Source: Aphelenchoides besseyi | Taxonomy: Eukaryota > Nematoda > Chromadorea > Rhabditida > Aphelenchoididae | NCBI GenBank assembly: GCA_024699855.1 | Contig: JAMPIQ010000001.1 | Coordinates: 9,548,001-9,612,000, forward strand | Length of the DNA: 64,000 nucleotides | Direction of reading: 5' to 3' | Part shown: piece by piece, positions 10,535 to 23,620 of the stretch | Layout of the letters: each line of letters starts with the position of its first letter | Numbering within the stretch: the first letter of the stretch is position 1 | Notes under the pieces: model-generated | The model's input: only the letters and a program-made list of their open reading frames with translations | Database searches by the model: none | What the model was told of the DNA's origin: nothing | Made by a program: the position numbers and the translations under genes

Positions 10535-12477
10535 TCAGATATCCATTTTGTTTCCCGCAATAGAAACTCCAATGTGACGTCGAGCTTTGCGGGTTTTTGT
10601 CCGTTCCTTGAATTCACGTTGCGCCACATCGAAACGAGTCGATGCACGACCTTTTGATGGACCAGCAAAACGGCCTTCGATCTGCGGGACCGGACGGTTC
10701 ACGTACGCTTTCATCGACGGTTTGGGAACACGAGCTCGCGGTACGAAGCCTTTGCCTCCGGGACCCACTTCTTCCTCTTCGTCGCCCATTAGCATTGCAG
10801 TTCGATTCGCGTGTGATGAGCTCTGAATGTCGTCTTGAGATTCGTGGCTAAAAGACCAAGAAAATTTAATGTAAAAGTAAATTAGTGGATTATATCAACT
10901 CATAAGAAAGATCGTTGTCCCCCAAGACCAGGGGTATTTTTGGCGCTATTCACATACACGTGATATCATTTCCACTCTTTTGTCCCAACAGCACTTTTTC
11001 TGCGCTGTTGGAGTGAAAAGAAAACGGTGAGGAAGTACGCGGCCAACAAAAAAGCGCCCAACGAGAATTAGATGTTGAACATTGATGTTCATTGGATTCC
11101 AAGAACGCAATTTGTTCTCGACAAGAATACGAACCGTGAGTCAAAACTCGCGTCTGACAAGCGAATTGAACTCAAATGTCACACGATGTTGTGGACCCAA
11201 AATCACCTGGACGCCCATTTTAGTTCGCAAACAATCAAAAGGAAAATCGAGATTATCTTTTCCACACATTTAATCCCGCTTATGACTTTTAATTAGAGAA
11301 AGAAAGAAGCTGAAAAAACTCACCGTCGTTTCCGAGTGTTCTGTTGAGTGTCCCGTTCGTAGCGTTCTTCTCGTGACATCGAGGTGTAATCCGATTCCAA
11401 CTGCAATTCAACTCTTTGTAAAAGCAATTACATCAGAAATCACTTGCCTGGAAGATTGGCCGTGACCATTCTCGAATCAACTTCGCCGCCTTCAATTTGT
11501 TCTCTTTGGACTCACGCGGGTGTTTGAGAAGATACATGACCGCTTTGCCCAAACCCGATTGTCTCAGGATTCCTTGTTCCAAGTTTGGGAAATCACTCAG
11601 AATTTTTAACAACGTTGTTCGAACCTCCAATGACGGCAATGATTTGTCAGGAAGTGGAGCCAACCATTCGGATACAGCAGACATCATTCCGTTGTCGAGA
11701 AGTGCCTCAAAAAAGTCGGCCTTCAACAGTGTTTGTCGAACCAGCGGCAAAAGTTTCTGTTTTTGGAAGGCCGGTTGTCGACTTTCGTTTGATGTTCGAT
11801 CCTGGTTTGCTGCACGCATCATCAGCTCCACGAGATCTTTGATCTGATCGTCAGCATCGGAAATCAGATCGTAAGCTCCATCTCGACGACGACGCTTCGT
11901 GCGCTTTCGTTCTTTCTTCTTTTGTGCCATCATCTCATCGAAATCCGAACGATGAAGTGCTGGTCGTCTGAATCAAAATGTAAAAAATAATCCAAAACAA
12001 TTACACTTACTCGTCGTCCGGATCGTCACTGTGCTCCGGATCTTCAATTTGCTCCGAATCTTCGATCTGATCCAAACCTTCAATATTCTCCGGACTTTCG
12101 GCGCGATTGGGACTTTCGTTGTTTTCGAGACCTTCGATGTGAACCGGACCTTCGCTTTGCTCTCCATCATCATTGCTGGGCACCGGACTTTCAACGGGTT
12201 TGAGATCGTGGCTGGACTTCGGATTTTCGATGCTTTCTGGATCTTTGATCTGCTCCGAATCTTCAACGGTCTCTGAGTCGTCCACATTTTCCGGAGCTTC
12301 GACGTGCTCCGATTCTGCGACGTGTTCTGAAGTTTCGATCTGTTCCAGTTCGTCGCTATGCTCTGAATTTTCGATTTGCGTCGGATCTTCAATATGCTCC
12401 GGTGTTTCTGCGCCCGCATTCTGATACCATTCGTCGTTCTCGCCAACCGGAGATGCGGGCGTATCCAAATCGTCCAT
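10535..12477 (-). CDS. iws1: IWS1-like transcription elongation factor
   Basis: Four exons (12477-12011, 11967-11448, 11400-11324, 10847-10535) give 458 residues. Residues 1-155 are very acidic and made of hexapeptide repeats. A Lys/Arg-rich stretch (KKKERKRTKRRRR) precedes a TFIIS N-terminal-type helical domain (LLKADFFEALLDNG, then SLEVRTTLLKIL). The C-terminus carries IWS1 signatures: EWSRPIF, then SREERYERD, RARVPKPS and the final SIAGNKM. IWS1 binds SPT6 and RNA polymerase II during elongation and mRNA export. Intron 2 starts with GC (GCAAGT at 11447), required to keep the conserved SRPIF/SREER junction in frame. Intron 3 is unusually long (476 nt). A TTTGCAG acceptor 6 nt before the ATG suggests trans-splicing. 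Confidence 0.9.
12035..12445 (-). repeat. Acidic hexapeptide (18-bp) array in IWS1
   Basis: Residues about 20-150 of IWS1 fall into some 20 consecutive six-residue units near E-[DS]-[SP]-E-[QHN]-[IV], e.g. EDSEQI, EDPEHS, ETSEHV, ESPENI. On DNA it is an 18-bp degenerate tandem repeat. Confidence 0.85.
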
Positions 12478-12599
12478 TGTTTTCTGCAAACATTTGTATT
12501 AAAACACGCGGATTTGGAAACAGAATAAACGGTGCGTAGTGCTTGATGAAACCAGAAAAAAGAAGCCGACAGCAACAGTCGATGAAAAGCGTAAGCGAT

Positions 12600-13600
12600 G
12601 ACTAGGAGATTGAAGTTTTCACTTATCGATTTTCAATGAACAGAAAAAGTGCACAGACTCGATTGGACATCATTTCATTGACTGTTTATAGATTGGTTGG
12701 TATCTTAAATCCACTAATCGTCGTCTCAGAACGCTTATTTTTGATTCACTAGAAAAGAAAGATGTCAAATAGAAGCCAGACATAACTAGAGGTTGGACAC
12801 TTTCGATTAAAAAATTTGGCTAAATGACCAAGAAGCTTATAAGACTAAGCACAGAAACAACATGCTCGACAAGAAAACGTAATGAACAACAGAAGATTGT
12901 CTTCAACCAGAAAATGAACAACTAGAGAGAAGTCAGGACTCAGGAATCAACTTCAACGAAGCTTTTCGTTATCACTGTTCTTATGTTCACTGAAACGATC
13001 TTCTCTACTGTGTACTGGTTATTCCTAGTTTCCGTTCAAATGCTGCAAAATTCAAAATATTAAAGGCTTGAGTAGTGGATCTAAAAATTGAGTTAATGCT
13101 ATTAAAGATAATCAACTGCAGTTGCCAATGCTAGTAAGTGAACTTTAACACTTTCTTTCCTGACAGCTAGTCGGCAATCATTAGGTCGCATTTACAAGCC
13201 TCAAGTTTGTTGTAGCCGCAGGATTGCTGTTATATTCAACGCATTGGTTAAACTCCAGTTTACTGTCGCGTTTTCACATTGCGACAACGGTGTCGATTGG
13301 AATCTCGCGATATGATGGCAAATTAGAGGCTCAAATGGAAGAATAGTAGAAAAAGAGACTGGTCCAACAGAAAGTTTGTACAATTGTTTTGGTAGTACTT
13401 CCGAGTGAAAATAAGAGACGGCCGCAAACAAGGATGTCGGCGATTAGAGCTTTTACAGTGTTGGAGTTAATTGGCTGTGTTGATATTTCAACTTCTTTTA
13501 GTTCCAGTCGTATGTTGACGTCAAATGAACAGCAGTTTTGGTTTGATCAAGTGTAATGGCTTACACTCAAAGGATAATTGTAATTAGAAAACGTTTATTG
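12600..13600. other. Intergenic, no supported gene
   Basis: About 1 kb upstream of IWS1 and downstream of the NDK gene. No coding, RNA or repeat feature recognised. Confidence 0.5.
13594..13599 (-). terminator. Poly(A) signal AATAAA (minus strand)
   Basis: Minus-strand AATAAA about 60 nt past the stop of the NDK gene. Confidence 0.6.
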
Positions 13601-13660
13601 AAACTACAGTGGTACGTGAAGTCAATTTAACAAGCGAATACAATAAGCTTGGAAGATTGT

Positions 13661-14159
13661 TCATTCATAGAGCCACGATTTGAATGTCGAGTCGTAGTCG
13701 AAAATTTCGTGAGGTTCAAACCAATTTTTCATTTCGCTTTTGGCCGATTCAACGGATCCCGATGCGTGGCAAACATTGCGGTTGATGTAAAGAGCGTAGT
13801 CACCGCGAATTGTGCCCGGTGCTGCTTTCAATGGGTCTGTTTCGCCGCAGATAACTTGCCCGGTTTTGACGGCATCCGCGCCTTCGATAATCATTGCGAC
13901 AACAGGGCCTGAGAGCATGTATTCAATTATCTTATTGAAGTAAGGTTTGTCCTTCAAATGTTGATAATGCGCCTAGAACTCGAATGAATATCTGAGATCA
14001 AGCAAAACGAACCTCAAACTCCTCTTTTGTCGGGCGATTCATCTTCAAAGCAACCAGTTTGTAACCGCGATCTTCGAAACGAGCTATGATTTTGGACACT
14101 AAACCACGTTGAACACCATCGGGTTTCACGGCAATAACCGTACGTTCTTTTGACGACAT
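13661..14159 (-). CDS. Nucleoside diphosphate kinase
   Basis: Two exons (14159-14013, 13972-13661) encode 152 residues, the usual length of the enzyme. Family landmarks: [16 protein letters not shown] at the N-terminus, the [11 protein letters not shown] strand, [17 protein letters not shown] with the catalytic His that is phosphorylated, and the C-terminal [10 protein letters not shown]. It transfers the gamma phosphate from ATP to other nucleoside diphosphates through a phospho-histidine. The residue after Ser in HxSGS is Gly-Ser where most family members have Asp-Ser; the rest is typical. A TTTCAG acceptor-like site lies 17 nt before the ATG. Confidence 0.95.
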
Positions 14160-14826
14160 TCGGAAGGATTGTTGTTGAGCTGAAAGTTTACTGTCAATAA
14201 GTGTACAATCATTCACGGTAAGGCAATAGCAAAATGATTGAAACTGGAGTGTGTGAAACAACCATAGAGGCTTTAATCGAAGGTTTTGTTGTCAAAAACA
14301 TCAAACAGAAAAACAACAACATTGTTATCACAAAAGCAAATAAGTTGTTTCGACGAAAGAAAACTAACTGATGAGTAGAGTGAGAATTCTGGTTATTTAA
14401 GGACTCGGATGGTCGGCCGATTAGAATCGAAGATTTGATCACAAGAAGGCGGTTCAAGAGAAAAAACAACGTTGTGTACGAAATAAGCGTTGGGTTTTGT
14501 GACGATCACAGTGATCGCGGTTTTTTGTGCTCGAAAGCACAACCCGGACACAAAATTGCAGAGAAGACACAAGACATAAACACAAGAAAACCACAAAACA
14601 GAAAAGTTCTCATTTCGGTTCATAGCTCAGATGTTGTTTTTAAGGTTACCCGTTGTTTTCTGTTTGCATTTTGACTTCTTTTGTGATAAGATTATGAGTG
14701 ATTTCATAAGGTTTTATGTCCAATTAATGACGAAAACAAGTGAATTATGTACACAGAAACTCGTAAAAACATGGAAATGAAGTTACTCTAAGAAAATTGG
14801 AATCTAAACTCGAGCAAACTTCGCCA

Positions 14827-17246
14827 TCACTTCGACATCTTCGTTTTGTATCTTTGCACCAAAATGGTTGATGGATAGCCGAGGATCAACGTCTGAACGA
14901 ACCATTTCAACGCACAAACGTGAGTAAAACCCAACGAATCGCACATGTAAAGAACATACGTCGCTTCAGCCAAATGAACGATTGCTGCACCGATGCAAAT
15001 CAAGAGCACAACCCAGTTATAACGAGTACCTTAAACGTAAAATTGATCGAATTTCAATTGACAAAAAGTACCTAAGACGTGAAGAAATTTTCCGAAATAC
15101 CACAGATGCTGAGTTGGAATCCAATTTACGTTGTAGTAAACGATCTAAATCTTTTTTTTAAATGTGAGAGTAAAATCGAAAACCTTACAAAAGTAAAAAT
15201 TAAAGCCGGTGGAATAATCAACCACCAATATAAAGCCGGAACTTTAAAGTAGTTGGCCATTTCGGGAGAAATTGGCGCTTGAACGTTTGTAGCCACTTTT
15301 CCACTCTTCTCGACGCTATCAAACTGATTAGTGACGGGAAGTTGCGACAAATTGGAATGACTGTTTGGCTTTGTGAGTGAAACTCCTCCGTTCGGCGATT
15401 GAGTGGCGGGAGTGAAAATCGGAACGTAGCGACAATCCAAGAAGCTACGCATCGCCTTTTGTACGTGGTAAGTCATGACACTGAAATTGAACAATTCGAT
15501 TAACTTCAAATTCGAAAAAAACTCACTTCTTAATCATTCCAGCAATACAAACATAGCCGGGGATAAAACAAGAAACTTTCTCGAGTAAAATCGCATCGAC
15601 CGCCTTTTGCGAACACCTATTAATGGACATAAAGGGAATGAATCTGAATACCGCAAATATGATTAGATTCAAAGAGCAATTTACTTTGACGTTGGTCTCA
15701 TACCCATGTTTAAGATCATCGGCGTTCGAACAAAGTACGGACATAAAGTCGTGCATTTGATCCCGTTCAATCCGCGATCTCGAAACTCCATTTGTAAGCA
15801 TTCCATTATCCCACGAACAGCAAACTTCGACGGACTAAACTTGAAAACTAATGTCGTTGCTAATACGGTAACAAACCAGTAAGCAAGTCCATATGTTTCG
15901 CCGTAGAAGCCAGCAATTGACGACATCGCTACGATTTGGCCACGATTCTCGCGTTCGAAGTCAGGAAGAAAAGCACGAACTGTCTAAAGCCAAACAATAG
16001 CAAATGAGCTGAGCAGATCAACTGACATTTAAAACGCCCATAACGTTGACATTGAATGCTCGTTGTAGTTGATCGGAAGTTAATTCCAATGCGTGGGCAA
16101 AGTACAAGATAGCGGCATTACAAATCACGATGTCTACTTGTCCTAGAATCATTCTTGTTAAAGGAATTCTAACGTTTACTACCAAATTTCTCTTTAATGT
16201 TCGTGGCACAATTTTCAATCGCTTTTGGATTCGTAACATCGCATTGAAAAGCAGCGGCCTGCGCATTTTTTCCTCGAATCATCTGAGCCACTTGTTCAGC
16301 TTTTCCCTAAAACAGCATTTGAAAGTTCTTTTAAAAGTTCAAACTACCCCATCAATGTCGAGAATAGCAACTTTAGCTCCCAAATCAATGGCAAAAATTT
16401 CGGCCATTCGTTGTCCAATTCCAGAGCCACCACCGGTTATCACAATCGTCTGAGCACGAACATCTTTCCGCCTTCTTGTTAACCACAAATGAATGTCTTT
16501 TGGAATTGCAACAAAGAGGAGATGAACGAATAGACCGATAGTTGTTATAAATTTCCCTTCTTTCGGTTTGTATTCGCCCATGATTGGATTCAACTGCAAG
16601 ATTGAAGTAAATGTTAGTTGATGAGAGCTAAGGTTTAGATGAAAAGCTGCTCTTACTACTATTCACGGGTTTAAATCACAGTTCCGTAGAGTTCGAAAAC
16701 AAAACCTGAACACGAGATTCAACTCATAAAGATAAGCATCTGAGTTGTTCGTTTTCAGCGTTCTGTCACTAATTTAGGAACAGAAAGACAAAAACTAATC
16801 GTACAGCAATAAGGAAGCGAATCGATCTTCCTGAACGATCTGCTCGAATGCTCCTCGACTTCAATTGACAATTCCGTAGACACGAAGATTGTGATGCAAG
16901 GTAGATAGTAAAGAAATTACCTCGTTTCTTTTAGACTTCAAGTTGGCATCTTCAACAAGTGGATTGTGGACCGGAGTATCCATCTGAAACAACCAATCGT
17001 TCAAACCAGTCTTCTGAACGTTTAAATAGAAATTCGAGTTTTAGTTTTTGTACAAACGATTACAACGTGTTCACAAAAGCAAACGCTAATAAGACTAAGT
17101 TTGTTGAGCGGAAACAATCTGACGAACAGGAACACGAGCATTTCGAAAGAACGAAGGAACAAACTCTCGTATTCACGACAAATCCAAGTGTGCGTCGTGT
17201 AATTGATACTTACCGTTCCGGTGACTCCGTTCGCTACTTTCGCCAT
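14827..17246 (-). CDS. Short-chain dehydrogenase (SDR16C/RDH10-like) fused to DUF4499/TMEM254-like domain
   Basis: Eleven exons (17246-17214, 16983-16921, 16593-16348, 16306-16183, 16142-16027, 15983-15877, 15834-15685, 15616-15527, 15480-15189, 15144-15072, 15029-14827) encode 498 residues in one frame. An N-terminal hydrophobic anchor (TTIGLFVHLLFVAIP) precedes a classical SDR domain: TGGGSGIG cofactor loop, CNAA, SSIAGFYG and the YCPSK catalytic Tyr-Lys, the last split by a phase-2 intron. This resembles HSD17B11/RDH10-type enzymes that use NAD(P) on lipid alcohols at the ER or lipid droplets. After a Ser/Thr-rich linker come two or three membrane segments ending WFVQTLILGYPS, which resemble TMEM254/DUF4499. 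The frame is continuous across exons 8-9, so a single fused protein is predicted. Confidence 0.85.
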
Positions 17247-17279
17247 TTTCGTCCTATAAATCGACGATGAAGACAAGCA

Positions 17280-18205
17280 AACAAACAGAAGTCAATTCAG
17301 TGTCTACCGGTTCAAGCCAAACTGAATCGAGAACCGTCGATTGGAAGAAAGGACGTCCGATTTGACCGCGAATTCGACCACGAAATTGGAAGACGACGGC
17401 GGATGTGCAATTTGACAGTGCGGTGTGTTCCACTTTTGATCGGACGTTTTTGTGCTCTCGGTCAGAAGTGGACGATTGGATCGCTCGAAAGAATGATGGA
17501 TCTTAGGAGAAACTGGATCGGTGAAGGAATGTAATTATTAAGTTGTTACAACGATTGAAGATCATGTCGTTCGATTGTCCTGTTGATCAATTAAAATTTC
17601 TAATGCACGACTGCCAGTGGGAAAGTGCATCTAATGGAGTACACGAACGAAATCAAAAAGCGATGTGAAAAGTTTAGAAACACGATTACGTGAACAGATC
17701 CCCCGCATCTCAACCTTGAACGGCGACTCTCATCCAACAGTTTCTACGAAGTTTTTGTACGAAAGTTTTGGTCTTTGCACTTTTTCATGTTTCTGGTTTG
17801 TTTTATTGCTCAATCATATGTCGGGAGTTGGGATCTTTGAAAAAGTTGGTGAATGATCGACCAATTCGTATGTCAAGGTCGTGACTGTTCGTTACGTTTC
17901 TCGCATCAACACGACGAGTGGATTCCAACGTTTCCGACGAATGGATTAATTGACGCGCTAAACTAGTGACTGTTTTTATCAGCTCGTTTGTTAGGCGTGA
18001 TAGACATGTTCTCTGAGTGTTTTTAGCATCGATTTCAACTCAAAAGTCGAATTCTCACGAGCATCTGAGAATGTCGATTTTTGTTCGCGTTGTTATCTCG
18101 CATCCAGCAATTGAAGTTCTTTTGGTTCGAGTTAAAAGAATCGAAAACATCCGAGTAGCAAGCTGCTTTTGCGTTGTCGATTTGTCTTCTGAATTTCAAT
18201 CGTTT
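17280..18205. other. Intergenic between divergent genes
   Basis: About 0.9 kb between the SDR gene and AMMECR1, which are transcribed away from each other, so it probably holds both promoters. No motif was identified with confidence. Confidence 0.5.
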
Positions 18206-18219
18206 TAGTATTCAACAAC

Positions 18220-19076
<857 letters not shown>

Positions 19077-19307
19077 TATGCGATTCATTGTTTTGGTCTC
19101 ATTCTCGCATTTTCTCTTCTGAAGTTTCTATATTCCTTCCATTGTCTTCCAAGCTTGTTTTTCACAACAGTGTTGTAAATTTCGAGATAAAGTGAAATGT
19201 TAACTTGAGTTTTTATTAACTAAACTTAATTGGATTTGAAGCACCTAAGCGAGAGTAATAAAGAACCTTAAAACACGTACAACATTTGAAGGCTCAATTC
19301 GCTCTTC

Positions 19308-19977
19308 TTAATCGGGCACCGGTGGGGTTTTGATCTGATGTAAATCGTAGAGTTTTCTCAATGTCTTGTCCATTCCAAATTCAACAAGAGAATCTATTGG
19401 CTTGACTATGAACGGTATCGCCATGAGGCCCGTAGCTGTTGTGCACAGTTTGATTGGTGCTGGTGCTATTTGAGCGACTCTGAACAGAAATCAAAAGAAA
19501 AGCAGAAAATTCGCTTACCGCCTCAAAATCATTGTCGACGCGGCACAAAGTCGATTGATCGTCAGGCCGGGCAAAGCAACCGATGCAAATCCTTGCCAAA
19601 CGAGAGTGTCCAGCAGAGTTAAAGCCACTTGTTTTTGTCGTTCTTCCCGTGTAACATAGAACTTCTAAATTCAAAGGTCGAAAAAACATCAAATTCATTT
19701 ACATTGTACGCAGAATGCGATTTGTCTAAAGCATCAGCCAAACAATAACCGACGGCTACGACATACGTACTTCGCACTACGGACAACGGAATCAACGCTC
19801 GAAACGCCTCACCAACTTCATTTGCATAACCTGATATCAGAATCAAACAAAACATCGAAAATTTTGATACCAACCAAGAAAACGAATTGGCGTTTCGCGA
19901 TACACATCGCTGTTGTCCCAACGGCGTTCTATTTCATATACAAATCTTTTGCCACAAGATAGTTGGTCAGATGACAT
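19308..19977 (-). CDS. Mitochondrial fission process protein 1 (MTFP1/MTP18)
   Basis: Four exons (19977-19875, 19830-19703, 19664-19519, 19479-19308) encode 182 residues. Diagnostic stretches are GYANEVGEAFRALIP, GYCLADALDKS, LDTLVWQGFASVALPG followed by TINRLCAAS, and a C-terminal IPFIVKPIDSLVEFGMD then TLRKLY. MTFP1 is an inner mitochondrial membrane protein needed for fission and linked to TOR-dependent control. The length matches the family. It converges with AMMECR1: stop codons are 230 bp apart and a plus-strand AATAAA near 19257 lies between them. Confidence 0.93.
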
Positions 19978-20678
19978 TGCTTAATCTAATCACATCCTCA
20001 GGATTCTTTTCGCAAATCAATTGGCCAATCAGCTAGGCAGCAGCGTTTCACTTGAACACTTGACTTCAATCGAACAAAAAAACAGTCCACTCAAGAACTT
20101 GAACCGCGAATCTCAATGAGCGTTTACTTTGATTTAGTTAATCATACTGATGGCTTCATTTTTGTATACATTTGAGTGGTCTTTCGAAAGGGTAAGCAAT
20201 CGATTAACTTACCATTAAACACCAAAACCTTTTAACTTCGTCGCTCGAAACCGTACTCCCGACTTTACGCAACTTAATGGACGTCTCGCTAATTTCATTA
20301 GCTAATTCTTCCGGTTGGCAAGTCAGAGTGTGCAAATCGGATTTGATTGGCAACTACCAACAAGAAAAGTTCCTCGATCACTTAAGTGCAAATGTTCAAA
20401 TTTGTTTATTCGTCGAAACAAAATAAGAATCAAGGTCTGGGCAAACTGTTCGAACTCATTTAACTTCCAGACGATGTTCCGGGTACCGCCTCTTTATTGA
20501 CAAATTTAAAGACAATCTTTCTGATTATACTGAGTATTCGAAGTGTCTGAAAGCTAAAAATCGTTCTTGAAAGTACCTTCTAACATTTTTATCTCCACTT
20601 CAAGACTCATTTAAAAGTCCATGATTTTGGGGTCCAAACATTAACTTTGTTTATTTGCTGACTTTTTACAAGCAAAAA

Positions 20679-22929
20679 ATGCGAGTTGCAGTTATCGGAG
20701 CTGGAGTTAGTGGTCTACCGACGGCCAAGTAAGTTTCGAGTACCTTTACCTTACCTTTTGATTTAGATGGGGACTTCAGTACGGTCACGATGTTGTGATT
20801 TTTGAGGCAACGGACTCAATTGGCGGTCTTTGGAATTACAAAGCCGATGAGACTGAGTTTGGGACGGTAATGAAATCGACATGCGTGAACACGAGCAAAG
20901 AAATGAACTCGTTCTCCGATTTCCCACCGCCTTCTGAAGAACCAAATTACATGCACAATACAAGATTCATGAAGTATTTGAAAAGCTACGCCGATCACTA
21001 CGATGTCACTCAATGTGTTCGATTCAAACATCGTGTTATTAACGTTGTACGTGCTGATGACTATGCAATCAGCGGTCGTTGGATTGTTCACTATCGGGAC
21101 AAGTAAGAAGTCGTTATGGGTAGTAATTGAAGACATCGTTTAGTAATGGAACTGCAAAGAAAGAACTATTCGATTTGGTTGCCGTGTGCACTGGACATCA
21201 TGCCCGACCAAATGAAGCAAAGTTTCCGGGACAAGAGAAATTCAAGGGTCGTATCATTCATTCGCATTCGTACAAAGTAGAAAACAAAATTTATTCTCTA
21301 ACTCAGCTTATGTTTCAGCATCATATGGGTTACGAAAACAAGAAGGTGGTGATTGTTGGAATAGGCAACTCGGCCGTTGACATTGCTTGTGAGCTCTCGC
21401 GTGTAAGCGACGGTGTTTACATCTCCACACGTCGAGGAGCTTGGATACTTGTCAAAACATTTGATGGCGCCTATCCCATGGATTTATGGTAAATCTTTAC
21501 CTAATTTTCGGTTTATTTAACGATTTAAAGTACAAGAAAAAGGGCACATTCTTCGCTTGAAGTGAAATCAACATAAGAAACAATCTTTACAGGTATAACA
21601 GAAGAGTTCATGTTTGGTTGAAACATCTGTTTCCTCGTCTTTACATTTGGATTGCTGAACGCCGTTTCAATCAGGAAATTGATCATGAAACATTTAAACT
21701 CAAACCAAAACACAATATTATCGCTCAACATCCTACGATGACAGGTTAGGCGCGAACTATGACTCTCGGTGAAGTATTCTTACGACACTTTATAATATTA
21801 GACTATCTTTTACATTTTCTTGGCTTTACAAAACACGAAGAATCGTAAGAATGTTTGCCGAAGATCCTAGTTTTCGCCAAATCACCTCAGACATTCAGAT
21901 GAGTTACTCGGTAATAGCCAATTATATGTTCTTCGTTAAACGGAGTGTTGTAGCGAAACTGAACAACGGAACAGTGCAAATCAAACCGAATATTCGCGAA
22001 TTTACGGAATCCGGAGTCATCTTCGAAGACGGAACTAGTTTGAACGTCGACGAAGTTGTGATGGCAACTGGCTACTTTTTTGATTACTCGTTTCTCGATG
22101 CCGGCAAGTTGATTCCGACAGAAGGAAATCAAACTGCTCTCTACAAAATGTTGTTCCCGTTAAACTCGTCTGACAAGAACACATTGGCGGTCATGGGCCT
22201 TTTTCAACCTCTTGGTACGGTCATGTCAATGGTCGAAATGCAGGCTCGATACTTTTACGCTCATCACGCCGGACACTTTCAGTTGCCGTCATCGGAAAAA
22301 ATGCGAGAAGAAGCTGAGAAAGTCTACGCTGAAAGAGCTCAACGTTATGTTCCAAGCCCACGGCACACCGTCCAATTGGATTACACGGCAAGTTAATTTG
22401 TTGTTTAATCGTTTTGGAATATGAAACGGTCAATGAATAGGCGCAGTTAGGGATTCAAATCTTGAAGTAATGCGAACATTTACAGGAGTATATGGAAGAT
22501 CTATCAAAACCAATGGGCGCATGTCCGAATATTCTTTTCTATCTCTTCACCGATCCAGTATTGGCTCATGCTTTAACTGTTGGACCAGACGTTCCCTATA
22601 TTTATAGGCTTAAAGGTCTTCACGCTCATCCCGAAGCGAGAAAATGGATTCTGGAAGTAAACAAACGTATTCGCCACATTCCAACAGACAACAAAATCAC
22701 AAAGATGACAGTTGACTACAGAACGAACAATTCGAAGAATCTCAAATCGGGTGAAGGAGGCGGAAAACGGTCAGCGGTTTTCACTTTTTGTTTCGCAATA
22801 TTTCTCGGGCTTCTTGCTTCTCGTTGCGGAAAAGATTCAACAGTTCGATGGTTGCAGACGTGGATTCAAATCTCGAGTACAGGATTATATCGGACGTTTA
22901 ACGAGGCGAAAGCAGCCATCACAAACTGA
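20679..22929 (+). CDS. Flavin-containing monooxygenase
   Basis: Exons 20679-20728, 20767-21102, 21144-21276, 21319-21488, 21593-21744, 21864-22387 and 22486-22929 give about 600 residues. Motifs in order: FAD-binding GAGVSGL, GLWNY, the FMO identifying sequence FKGRIIHSHSY, NADPH-binding GIGNSAVDIA, and ATGY. These enzymes oxygenate nucleophilic N or S atoms of xenobiotics. The 21745-21863 intron was placed so that HPTM joins DPSF in frame; an alternative acceptor near 21802 leads to a stop. The intron at 22388 has a GC donor (GCAAGT). After VPYIYRLKGL the C-terminal 70-90 residues are uncertain: two overlapping frames stay open (ends at 22929 or 22999), and one contains a hydrophobic segment like the usual C-terminal anchor. 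Confidence 0.9.
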
Positions 22930-23264
22930 CGTCGACCTGACAATCAATAGTCTGACATTGAAAGATGAAGATCAAAAGAAAGTCTTCGAAACAGTGTAAT
23001 TAATCCCCTATAGTAAGATCACTTGGCTTTGTATTAATTTAATTAGACGAACTTGTTATTTAATGAACCGAACTTAACAAATTATGGAATGTAGCCTAAT
23101 ACTTTCATTCCGAAAATTCGCACATTCAATTCAGATCCTTCGCACTGATTAGATTGTCCGGAACCGTGAAATTCGTGAAAAGAATGCGCGTGTTAGACGT
23201 CTGATTGTCTCTGACACTTTCATTCCGCACAACCTCATCATTTGATTTCTATACCGCGACGATA

Positions 23265-23444
23265 ATGAGTTCGATTTTCGTTCTACGTCAAAACTTTGGG
23301 ACCCGAAGAGAGCGAATGACCTTGTTACTTCTGATCTTATTTCTTATTTTGATCATTTTCTTTACAAGTGGAGTTTTTATCACGACAATGATTACTGGGC
23401 CGAATATGCGAAAGCTGTGGATGGAATCTACTCAAGTTCTGTAA
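23265..23444 (+). CDS. Possible small membrane protein
   Basis: An ATG-initiated 59-residue frame with a single strongly hydrophobic segment (LLLLILFLILIIFF) and basic flanks, followed by AATAAATAAA at about 23493. It has no introns and no family resemblance. It overlaps the 3' side of the FMO gene neighbourhood and could be chance. Confidence 0.3.
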   Translation: MSSIFVLRQNFGTRRERMTLLLLILFLILIIFFTSGVFITTMITGPNMRKLWMESTQVL

Positions 23445-23620
23445 ACTTTTCATAGTAACTGATCTCATTGGTGTTGTAGAGTTTATTTTGGACAATAAAT
23501 AAAAGGATATGACCATTGAGTTGTTCGTGGCTTAGTGCATACGTCGTGCGATTCTGTGCATTTTACGTTCACATTTTCGACATTTACGACAATTGCAATG
23601 AACGACGGACGTTGGAGCAA

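Noticed and set aside
16959..17270. 103-codon plus-strand frame
   Set aside because: Lies over the first exons and introns of the minus-strand SDR gene, which has better support.
21802..21863. Extra FMO exon upstream of DPSF
   Set aside because: The TATTAG acceptor at 21801 gives a stop in the needed phase; the acceptor at 21863 gives a clean join with the conserved sequence.
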